This document shows, one piece after another, positions 1 to 6,831 of a stretch of DNA of 42,338 nucleotides. Both the position numbers and the translations under genes were made by a program. The stretch spans positions 1-42,338 of the forward strand of contig JAJEEM010000068.1 in the NCBI GenBank assembly GCA_022820995.1. Reading direction: 5' to 3'. The notes below the pieces were generated by a model, which was not told where the DNA came from, did not search any database, and saw only the letters and a program-made list of their open reading frames with translations. How positions within the stretch are numbered: the stretch's first letter is position 1; each line of letters opens with the position of its first letter. This stretch comes from Gemmatimonadota bacterium (GTDB taxonomy: Bacteria > Gemmatimonadota > Gemmatimonadetes > Palauibacterales > Palauibacteraceae).

Positions 1-68
1 GGGACGGAAACGGGGGGTCGTGGGCCCAAAACGCCCGGTTTTCGCGTCTCCGAGCCCCTTCAGAGGCC

Positions 69-114
69 AAAAATCGGCCGGATCGGCGCCATTCGGCCCG
101 ACACCGGCCGATTT
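69..114 (-). terminator. Terminator-like hairpin after the DUF5107 gene
   Basis: An 11-bp perfect inverted repeat (arms 71-81 and 104-114, 22-nt loop) lies 22 bp past the minus-strand stop codon at 136. Read on the minus strand, the second arm runs into TTTTTGG, giving a short U tract. This is the form of a rho-independent terminator for the gene at 136-3213. The loop is long, so the call is moderate. Confidence 0.55.
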
Positions 115-135
115 GTCGACCTGTTCAGACCTTCC

Positions 136-3100
136 CTAGCGTTGCAGACGCGCGGCGGCGGCGAGGGCTCGGCGCAGGAGGGCTCGCTCGATCACCGCGG
201 TCGGGGAGGTCGCGCCGGCGAGAGAATCGGCGCGGGCGCCCATTGAAGCGACGGTGACGGTCTCGAAGGCCCCGGGCGCGGGTCCGCCATCGGAGCTTTC
301 CCCCGCGATGTCGAACAGGAACCGCACCAGCCGGTCGTCGGGGTCGAAGGGACGGCCCTGGCCGAGCGATTCCGGCCACAGGAGCGCGACCTCCAGGTGA
401 CGGCGCGCGGCCTCGCGGTCGCCGGCCTCCAGTTCGTCGAGCGCGGCTCCGATGTGGGCGAACTCGTACAGGCGGTGGGCCTCGCCGGAGTTCTCGGAGG
501 GAAGGACGTGCGTGTCGGCGAGGATCAGGATCGATTCGCCGTGGTCGCCGGACTGGAGCAGTCCCCGCACGTGGAGGAGGGCGAGGTTGAAGTCGTCCGG
601 GAAGAGTGCCCGTCCCCGGCCGGACGCCTCGCCCGCCTCCGCCCAGCGTCCCGTTTCCTGCAGGTGCCGAATGAGGGAGATGTGGAGGAGGCGGTTGTCG
701 GGATCCACCTCGACCGCGCGCCGGAAATCGGGCCCCGGGTCGCCGCTCGTGGCCCTCGCCAGGTGCGCGCGCGCCGCGTAGGCGGGTCCGTAGTCGGGGT
801 CGTCGCCCAGGGTCGCCAGCACCTCGGCCGCTTCGGCGTCGCGGTCGAGCGACCACAGGTTCAGGCCCAGGAGATAGCGCCAACCCCAGTGCGGGTCCTC
901 GCGGGCTGCCCAGCGCAGGACCGGCAGGGTCTCGGGGCGGTAGGGGAAGGCGAAGGCGGGATCGGCCCCCGCCCGCAGCAGTTCCGCGTCGCCGGTCAGG
1001 AAGGCGCGCCACGCCGTGGCCACGGAGCCGCCGCCCACCTCGTCCGCCAGTTCCAACAGGCGCGCGGCATCGCCGGGCAGCCCGCGGTTCGCGTAGCCCA
1101 CGGCGAGTTCGAGCAGTGTCTGCCCCGGATACTCGCTCCGCATCGAGGCAGTGAGACGCGCCGCCTCCGCGCCGCCAGCCGTCTCGTCGCCCTCCCCCCG
1201 CGCGGCGAGATAGCGCTCGGCCAGTACGAAGTGGTTCAGCGGGTCGAGTTCCAGAAGCTCCGCCCGCGCGCGCTCCGCGCCGGTTTCGTCGCCCGCCAGG
1301 CGCGCCGCGATCGCCAGCACCTCGCGGGCCGGAATGCTCACGCGGTCGTGGTCGAGCGCGAGCCCGGCATGACGGCGAACCTCGGCCAGGTCCCCGGCTT
1401 CGAGCGCCAGTTCCGCCAGCCGAGTGCGAGCCGCGGCCCGGAAGCCGACCGACCGGGCGGCCCAGCCGAACGCGTCGAGCGCATCCGCACGGCGTCCGAG
1501 GGCGAGATACAGGTTGCCTGCGAGGAAGTTGGCCTCGGGATCGTAGGTGTCGAGCTGGAGCGCGCGCCGGGCATGGACGAGGCCGTCTTCGTAGCGGGCC
1601 GACCTCAATGCCAGCGCGCCCAGACCCAGCAGCGCCTCCCGGTTCCAAGGCTCGGCGGCGAGGGCCCGTTCGTACAGCGTCCGCGCCTCAGGGTAGCGCC
1701 GCCCCCGCGCGAGTTCCCGCGCTTCGAACAGCAGGCGGTCCGTCTCCGGGAGGGCGTCCCACGCCTCTGCGTTCGTCTCAAACGGCCGGGACACCGACGG
1801 CTCTCCTCCGAATCCGCAGACCCCGGCGAGCCCGGTCGCGTCCGGGTTCGAGCACGCTTCCAGACCGAGCCCGGACACGGAAACGCGCCATGGCTGCCGG
1901 GGCTCGATGTCGAACTCCACCGTCAACGGCTCCAACGGATCGAGCGCCACCGCCCGCGCGCCGACCCGTTCGCCGCCGGACCACGCGGTCACCGTGTCCC
2001 CTTGCGCCCCGAACGCCTGGACCACGACCCGCAGGCGGTCGCTCTCCCGCCCGATGTGCATGGCGCCCTGGGGAGACGCGTCGGTGAGGCCCCTCGTCCC
2101 TTCCAGCGGGAACCACGTCTCCGTCCAGCGGCTGGCGGAGAGGGGGTCGAACGCGCCCTGCGAGATCGGGTTGCGGTCCGCGCCCGGCTGGTACTGCACG
2201 TGCAGCCGCCCCGCCTGGAACTCGACGTACTGCCCGTCCGTGTCGGTGAGCAGGTCCTCCCAGACGCCGCCCGCCCGGGAGAGCGCCCACAGCCACATCT
2301 TGCGCCCGGGCATCTCCTCGTGCGGGGCCCAGTGCCCCCACCCGTAGTCCTCGTCGTGATAGTAGCCGCCGAAGAAGTCGTTCAGCGCCCCCACCACGTG
2401 ATAGGACTTGTGTCCCCCGAACGCGTTGTTGCGGTAGAGGGGCAGGAATCGCCCCTCTTCATCCTCGGGCCACGGCCGCACCCGGCCGGAGTGCTCCAGG
2501 TAGGCGTCCCCCGGCACGAACAGTTCCAGGTCGTCCTGCGCGAAGGCCGCCGCCGTCATCCAGTTGTAGTAGGGCTGCTCCAGCGGGGTCGGGTTGTACC
2601 ACAGGACGCGCGTTTCGAAGGCGGCGCGGTCGGGCGGAAGGCGGATCTCGACCCGCCACGGCGTGCGCGACGGGAGGTCGGTGGCGCCGACGATCGTGCT
2701 CACGCTCCCGTCCGCGTTCTCCCGCACGAGATAGTCGACGGGCGTGGCGGTGGCCGGCGTGTGCCCGATGACGCCGAAGTTGAACTCGATGCCGCCCGAG
2801 GTCCACGGCCCGCGCAGCGCGATGTCCCGGAACTTCATCACTTCGTTCCGATAGATGAACTCGTGGCCGGTCTCCTTCACCACGGCCCCCCACACCTTGC
2901 CGCCCACCTCGGGAAGGACGAAGACCTCGACGAGGTCGTTCTCCATCCGCACGACCTTCCACTCCCGGGGTTCCGACGTCGCCGCGTACCCCTCGAACGT
3001 GTGGTAGGGATATAGCCGGCGGTCGGTGGCGAGCACCGGCACGGGGTTCGGATCCGAGAACGGGTACGTGTCGAGGACGCGCACCTCCTCCGAGATCCGC

Positions 3101-3213
3101 GCGCGCGGTCCGGGCGTGTCGCACGAGACGACGGCCAGCGCGGCGAGCAGGACGGCCGCCCACGACCGCCCTCGGCTAAACCAGGACCGCACTGGAGCAC
3201 CGGGACATTTCAT
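136..3213 (-). CDS. DUF5107 domain lipoprotein with TPR repeats
   Basis: A 1025-residue exported protein. The ATG at 3213 gives a short basic n-region, a hydrophobic stretch and a VVSC lipobox with the lipid-modified Cys near residue 31, so I chose it over longer in-frame reading. Residues about 60-450 match DUF5107, a beta-rich domain found with TPRs in Bacteroidota, Planctomycetota and Gemmatimonadota and linked by context to carbohydrate handling; look for the WTSGGIEFNFG and HEFIYRNE segments. From about residue 490 to the end there are alpha-helical TPR units (for example YPEARTLYERALAAEPWN). It probably sits on the periplasmic face of a membrane, but its substrate is unknown. It stands alone on the minus strand; the hairpin at 69-114 follows it. 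Its biochemical activity cannot be read from the sequence. Confidence 0.85.
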   Translation of the reverse strand: MKCPGAPVRSWFSRGRSWAAVLLAALAVVSCDTPGPRARISEEVRVLDTYPFSDPNPVPVLATDRRLYPYHTFEGYAATSEPREWKVVRMENDLVEVFVLPEVGGKVWGAVVKETGHEFIYRNEVMKFRDIALRGPWTSGGIEFNFGVIGHTPATATPVDYLVRENADGSVSTIVGATDLPSRTPWRVEIRLPPDRAAFETRVLWYNPTPLEQPYYNWMTAAAFAQDDLELFVPGDAYLEHSGRVRPWPEDEEGRFLPLYRNNAFGGHKSYHVVGALNDFFGGYYHDEDYGWGHWAPHEEMPGRKMWLWALSRAGGVWEDLLTDTDGQYVEFQAGRLHVQYQPGADRNPISQGAFDPLSASRWTETWFPLEGTRGLTDASPQGAMHIGRESDRLRVVVQAFGAQGDTVTAWSGGERVGARAVALDPLEPLTVEFDIEPRQPWRVSVSGLGLEACSNPDATGLAGVCGFGGEPSVSRPFETNAEAWDALPETDRLLFEARELARGRRYPEARTLYERALAAEPWNREALLGLGALALRSARYEDGLVHARRALQLDTYDPEANFLAGNLYLALGRRADALDAFGWAARSVGFRAAARTRLAELALEAGDLAEVRRHAGLALDHDRVSIPAREVLAIAARLAGDETGAERARAELLELDPLNHFVLAERYLAARGEGDETAGGAEAARLTASMRSEYPGQTLLELAVGYANRGLPGDAARLLELADEVGGGSVATAWRAFLTGDAELLRAGADPAFAFPYRPETLPVLRWAAREDPHWGWRYLLGLNLWSLDRDAEAAEVLATLGDDPDYGPAYAARAHLARATSGDPGPDFRRAVEVDPDNRLLHISLIRHLQETGRWAEAGEASGRGRALFPDDFNLALLHVRGLLQSGDHGESILILADTHVLPSENSGEAHRLYEFAHIGAALDELEAGDREAARRHLEVALLWPESLGQGRPFDPDDRLVRFLFDIAGESSDGGPAPGAFETVTVASMGARADSLAGATSPTAVIERALLRRALAAAARLQR

Positions 3214-3316
3214 GCGGACGCTTCGCTCAACGTTGCACCTCGGGGAAGAAGGCCCTTCGTCCAGCCTAGCGGCGCTCGTAGCCGGACTCAACGTCTGGAT
3301 CGCGTGGTTCGGTGCA

Positions 3317-3354
3317 TCGGCAGCCCTCGGAACCTGGTTTCGAAGGGCTGCCGA
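3317..3354. promoter_or_regulatory. 38-bp inverted repeat upstream of hicB
   Basis: Arms TCGGCAGCCCT (3317-3327) and AGGGCTGCCGA (3344-3354) are perfectly complementary over 11 bp, and the 16-nt centre is itself partly self-complementary (GGAACC/GGTTTC). It ends 6 bp before the GGAGGAG ribosome-binding site of the HicB-like gene. It could be a protein-binding operator or a leader hairpin. No U tract follows it on the plus strand. Confidence 0.45.
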
Positions 3355-3372
3355 CCCGAGGGAGGAGAACCG

Positions 3373-3585
3373 ATGAAAACGGCTGAGATCATTCTCGAGG
3401 TGACGGAGGCCGCTGAAGGCGGCTACGACGCCCGGGCGCTCGGCCACGGCATCTTCACGCAGGGAGAAGACTGGGCCGACCTCAAAGCGATGGTCAGGGA
3501 CGCCGTCCGTTGCCACTTCGACACCGATGCGCTTCCCCGCGTGATCAGGCTTCACCTCGTCAAGGATGAAGCTATCGCTGTATGA
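3373..3585 (+). CDS. HicB-like antitoxin, type II toxin-antitoxin
   Basis: A 70-residue protein of the small HicB-like group (often mislabelled as 2-oxoisovalerate dehydrogenase subunit) that pairs with HicA mRNA interferases. The HicB-type fold is visible in GGYDARALGHGIFTQGEDW followed by DLKAMVRDAVRCHF, the strand-strand-helix segment that folds over the toxin. The start is the ATG at 3373, behind a strong GGAGGAG site at 3361-3367. Its stop overlaps the start of the hicA remnant by 4 nt (ATGA at 3582-3585), the usual coupled arrangement. There is no separate DNA-binding domain. Since its toxin partner is gutted, it may be a free-standing relic or act against HicA toxins encoded elsewhere. 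Confidence 0.75.
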   Translation: MKTAEIILEVTEAAEGGYDARALGHGIFTQGEDWADLKAMVRDAVRCHFDTDALPRVIRLHLVKDEAIAV

Positions 3586-3734
3586 AGTTGCCGCGCGACC
3601 TGTCGGGCGAGCGCCTGGCCCAATTGCTCCCTCGTCACCTGAGTGTCGGAACGTTGAGCGCGATCATGTCTGCCGTGGCGGAAGCCACGGACGAGAGCAA
3701 GCGGGACGTGCGAAAGAGGTTGTTCGGAGGATAG
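3582..3734 (+). pseudogene. Internally deleted HicA toxin remnant
   Basis: A 50-codon frame with the start and end of a HicA toxin but no middle. The N-terminus MKLPRDLSGERLAQLL matches the first helix of HicA, and the C-terminus SVGTLSAIM ... KRLFGG matches the last helices (family consensus about VGTLSAIL...RLFG). The intervening strand region of roughly 30-40 residues, which holds the G-S-H catalytic histidine motif and RNA-binding strands, is missing without breaking the frame. It is coupled to hicB by ATGA. It cannot be an active mRNA interferase. It could still bind HicB or simply be decaying. Confidence 0.7.
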
Positions 3735-3778
3735 CCGGCCTCGCGCGGTTTGAGGACGGGGGCCGGCGGCACCCGAGT

Positions 3779-4048
3779 CTAGGCCGGACCGACGATCGGG
3801 GTGCCGGCGTGCTCGCGAACGAGTGCGGGCGTCCCCTCGGCGCGAAGCATGGCGATCACTTCCCTGAGGTTGCGCTCAAGTTCCTCAAGGGTCTCGCCCT
3901 GACTGTGCGCACCGGGGAAACCGGGCACGTAGCCCGCGAACAAGCCCGTATCGGGACAGCGCTCTACCACGATGGCGGGGTGCTCGCCCTTCGCGTGCGC
4001 CAAGGCTTCGTCCAGGGATTGGATCAGGTCTTCTCCGAGCGTACTCAT
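3779..4048 (-). CDS. HicB-family antitoxin with HTH-antitoxin-like N-terminus
   Basis: An 89-residue protein. From residue 24 on it is a classical HicB antitoxin: IVVERCPDTGLFAGYVPGF, then GAHSQGETLEELERNLREVI and a C-terminus like the usual HicB tail. The first 22 residues (MSTLGEDLIQSLDEALAHAKG) instead resemble the leading helix of Xre/NadS-type antitoxins, so the protein looks like a short chimera. The ATG at 4048 is preceded by GGAGG at good spacing. No hicA lies on either side: only about 45 bp separate it from the HicA remnant, which runs the other way, and the gene upstream is a winged-HTH regulator. It is therefore an orphan antitoxin, possibly controlled with the regulator at 4141-4533. 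Confidence 0.75.
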   Translation of the reverse strand: MSTLGEDLIQSLDEALAHAKGEHPAIVVERCPDTGLFAGYVPGFPGAHSQGETLEELERNLREVIAMLRAEGTPALVREHAGTPIVGPA

Positions 4049-4140
4049 GGCGTCTCCCTCCGCAGACTCCCGACTGACTCCGGAAGCATTGTATCGTAAC
4101 GCGGTCGGGGTGCCATCGCGCTCCTGCCCACCGGTGCCCG

Positions 4141-4533
4141 TTACAGGCCGGCGCTCGCTGATCCGGTCCTCGCCTCCGTCAACGAGACGTCCAGCCTCAC
4201 TTGGTCGTACGGTACTCTGGGAACCAGCCTGCCGCGCTCCCCCCTTGTCAATTCCACGAGTCCGTATCGCGACATCGTCTTCAGGGTTCGTGAGAGGTTC
4301 GACTTGCTTCGCCCCGCCTTCTCGGCAAGCTCCGTGAGCGAACGCGGCCGCTCGCGCGCGATCAGTTCCAAGAGATGCCGATTGTGCTCGGACAGCAGCT
4401 TCGCAAAACTCTCGATGGACGTGAACCACACCTTGGGCTCACCCTTCGCGGGCGTGTGCTCGCCGCGAGCAATCGCCATGGTGCGCGCCTTCATCTGGTC
4501 GTAGCCGGCGATCCCGATCTTCAGAGTTTTCAT
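4141..4533 (-). CDS. Winged helix-turn-helix transcriptional regulator
   Basis: A 130-residue protein with a MarR-like winged HTH in the middle: SLTELAEKAGRSKSNLSRTL forms helix-turn-recognition helix, and the following YGLVELTRGERGR segment forms the wing. The N-terminus MKTLKIGIAGYDQMKARTMA is typical of the HVO_A0114-type putative DNA-binding proteins, which usually sit beside a small partner gene in toxin-antitoxin-like pairs; no such partner is visible here. I chose the ATG at 4533, with GGAGG about 11 nt upstream, over an in-frame start 24 nt earlier. An imperfect palindrome at 4567-4585 just upstream suggests autoregulation. It may also control the orphan HicB gene downstream (gap about 92 nt). 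Confidence 0.75.
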   Translation of the reverse strand: MKTLKIGIAGYDQMKARTMAIARGEHTPAKGEPKVWFTSIESFAKLLSEHNRHLLELIARERPRSLTELAEKAGRSKSNLSRTLKTMSRYGLVELTRGERGRLVPRVPYDQVRLDVSLTEARTGSASAGL

Positions 4534-4566
4534 GGAATCGAACCTCCTTCTCCTCACCGAGGTAGG

Positions 4567-4585
4567 TTGTCACAATATGATAACT
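4567..4585. promoter_or_regulatory. Candidate operator of the winged-HTH gene
   Basis: GTTGTCACAATATGATAAC has 7-bp arms matching at 6 of 7 positions around a 5-bp AT-rich centre. It lies 33 bp upstream of the ATG at 4533, where the minus-strand promoter should be. Its size and position fit a site bound by the encoded dimeric winged-HTH protein. Confidence 0.45.
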
Positions 4586-4620
4586 CTTGGCAATGATCTC
4601 CTCGGCCGGATCGGTCGCAG

Positions 4621-6831
4621 TTACGACGTTACGGTGGCGCCGGCGGCGGCATCGGCGACGAACAGTGCGCGGCGGTCGACCCCTCCGCGGGAGGTGTAGA
4701 AACGATCGATCAGTGCCTCGATCACGGCCTTCGCCCGGTTCGCGCGGCAGAGGGCGACCACGCAGCCGCCGAATCCCGCGCCCGTGAGCCGCGCCCCGGC
4801 CGCGCCCGCATCGAGCGCCACGCTCACGATCTCGTCGAGCGCCTGCGTGCTCACGCTGAAGTCATCGCGCAGGCTCGCGTGCGATGCGTTCATCAACCGG
4901 CCGAAGGCGGCCATGTTCCCGCTGCGAAGCGCGCGCTCGGCCTCGGTCACCCGGCGACCCTCCGTGGCCACGTGACGAAAGCGCCTCGACAACGTGAGCG
5001 GCAGGGACTTCCCGGCCCCGGCCAGGATGGCTGCGAACTCGTCCTCGTCGGCTTCCACCACCTCCGGCCAGGATGTCCGGCCCACCCGTTCGAGGGCCTC
5101 CGCGCACTGGGCCCGCCGCTCGTTGTACAATTCGCGTACGGCCCCCGCCTTCTCCGCGCGCGCCAGCGACGAGGCGACCACCCACCGCCATCCCTCCGGC
5201 ATGGGCACCGGCGTCACGCGCAGCGGCCCGAAGTCGATCCGCAGCGCGTGCCCTTCCTTCCCGCAGAGCGACGCCGCCTGGTCCATCCCGCCGCCCTGCA
5301 CCCCGACGTAACGCTCGGCGCGGGCGAGGAGCGCGGCGAGTTCCAGCGCCTCCACCTCCGCTTCGTTGGCGTGCAGCAGGGCCAGCGCGGACGCGACCAC
5401 GAGCGCGGAAGAGGACGACAGCCCCTCCGCCACCGGCAGGGTGCCCGTGACTGTTCCGCGGATGCCGCGCCTCAGTCCCAGGCCGTGGTCCAGCAACCCC
5501 CTGGCCGCGGCCCTCACGTAGTTCGACCAGTGACCCCGGGGTGCGGATTCGATCGTGCGGTCCAGCCGGAAGGCGAACGAACCGTGGGCGGCGTCGCCTT
5601 CGAGTTCGACCGTCGCGTGCTCGGCCCCCTCGAACTCCAGTTGGACGTGCCGGTCGAGAGCCATCGGCAGCACGGGAAGGCCGTTGTAGTCGATGTGCTC
5701 CCCGATCAGGTTGATCCGCCCCGGAGCCGTCGCGACTCCACTGGGCGGCGCCTGCGGCGGACCGAAGAGCGACGCCTGCGCCGCGCCGAGCGGCTCCGGG
5801 CGAACGTGCGGCGTCCAGAGATCGACGGGATACGCGCCGGCCTCGGTCAGCTGCCGAAGCGAAGCGGCGACGCGCTCGCGGTCTTCCGGGAAGGTGACCC
5901 CCATCCACCCCGGCCCCACGGGCACGAGGCCGCAGCGCGTCCGTTCGGCGGCGGCCAGGTCGCCGACGGCTTCCGACAGGTAGAACTCGTCCTCGATCCC
6001 CGGGGAGGCCGCGAGGAAGTCCCGGAAGCGCTCCTCGAGCAGGGGCAGGATATCGGGGAAGAACCCCCACAGGCCCATGCACGCCGGACTGTCCGCGTCC
6101 GCCCGAACCGCCGCGCCCGAGGCGGTGCGCCCGACGACGCCGGGCGGCGCGGCAGGGGATTCGGCGCCGTCGTCCGTCCGCGGCGCATCGCCATCGCCCG
6201 TCCGCGACGCATCGCCGTCGAGGCGCAGATCCAGACCTTCGGTCATGCGGAGCAGCGTGCCGTCGGGCCCCGCTTCGCACAGGCCGCGCGACACGCCGCC
6301 GAAGGTCGAGAGGGTGTCAGCCAGGGGGGAGGTCGCCGTCAAGGCGCGGATGCCCGGGGGGGAAGCCGCGAGCGCGTGCGCCAGGCGCTCGTGCGCGACC
6401 CGACCGTAGAAGTCGTCCGCGTTGCAGACGGCGAACGGGCCCTGGCGGGGCAGGGCGGCCGCCGCGGCCAGCACGGCGAATCCCGTGCCCCAGGGCCGGA
6501 CGCGCCCGGGCGGCGGGAGCGGGACGAGGTCCGCGTCGACGAGACGCTGGAAGGCGAAGGAGAGGGAGATCCCCGCCGCCCGCAGCGGACGCAGGCGGGC
6601 CTCGAACTCGTCGTGCTGACTCTCCCGCACCACGAGCACGAAACGCCCGAATCCCGCGCGCACGGCGTCGTACACGGTGTATTCGAGCAGCGACGCCCCG
6701 CCCGGCCCCACCGGTTCGAGCTGCTTGGCGCGACCGAACCGCGTGGATCGCCCTGCGGCGAGGATCACCAGCGTCAGTCGCTCCGGCCGGTCGCCCCGTC
6801 TCGCTCCGTCGATCGAACCGGTCGCGCTCAC
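4621..6831 (-). CDS. Nucleotidyltransferase-galactokinase fusion protein
   Basis: A 736-residue two-domain enzyme. Residues about 19-335 form a sugar-phosphate nucleotidyltransferase: the LVILAAGRSTRFGRAKQLEP loop carries the glycine-rich NTP-binding motif and Lys, and CNADDF holds the metal-binding Asp. Residues about 365-736 form a galactokinase-type GHMP kinase: GRINLIGEHIDYNG (371-384) is the sugar-recognition signature, LPVAEGLSSSSALV (465-478) the ATP loop, GGMDQAAS the catalytic Asp, and TGAGFGGCVVAL the third GHMP motif. Residues 205-250 are a low-complexity insert. By analogy with bifunctional kinase/pyrophosphorylases such as fucose FKP, it could make hexose-1-phosphate and then NDP-hexose, but the sugar and nucleotide are unknown. 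The start is GTG at 6831, overlapping the upstream glycosidase stop by 4 nt (GTGA). Confidence 0.85.
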   Translation of the reverse strand: MSATGSIDGARRGDRPERLTLVILAAGRSTRFGRAKQLEPVGPGGASLLEYTVYDAVRAGFGRFVLVVRESQHDEFEARLRPLRAAGISLSFAFQRLVDADLVPLPPPGRVRPWGTGFAVLAAAAALPRQGPFAVCNADDFYGRVAHERLAHALAASPPGIRALTATSPLADTLSTFGGVSRGLCEAGPDGTLLRMTEGLDLRLDGDASRTGDGDAPRTDDGAESPAAPPGVVGRTASGAAVRADADSPACMGLWGFFPDILPLLEERFRDFLAASPGIEDEFYLSEAVGDLAAAERTRCGLVPVGPGWMGVTFPEDRERVAASLRQLTEAGAYPVDLWTPHVRPEPLGAAQASLFGPPQAPPSGVATAPGRINLIGEHIDYNGLPVLPMALDRHVQLEFEGAEHATVELEGDAAHGSFAFRLDRTIESAPRGHWSNYVRAAARGLLDHGLGLRRGIRGTVTGTLPVAEGLSSSSALVVASALALLHANEAEVEALELAALLARAERYVGVQGGGMDQAASLCGKEGHALRIDFGPLRVTPVPMPEGWRWVVASSLARAEKAGAVRELYNERRAQCAEALERVGRTSWPEVVEADEDEFAAILAGAGKSLPLTLSRRFRHVATEGRRVTEAERALRSGNMAAFGRLMNASHASLRDDFSVSTQALDEIVSVALDAGAAGARLTGAGFGGCVVALCRANRAKAVIEALIDRFYTSRGGVDRRALFVADAAAGATVTS
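6172..6219. repeat. 24-bp tandem repeat in the fusion-protein linker
   Basis: Two adjacent 24-bp units (6172-6195 and 6196-6219) match at about 20 positions. They encode the acidic, low-complexity run around DGDASRTGDGDAPRTDDG inside the nucleotidyltransferase half. This looks like an in-frame expansion of a surface loop. Confidence 0.6.

Noticed and set aside
397..3015. Long plus-strand open frame opposite the DUF5107 gene
   Set aside because: Its translation is rich in Arg, Gly and Pro with no domain signal; it mirrors the codon bias of the minus-strand gene, which has a lipobox, DUF5107 and TPRs.
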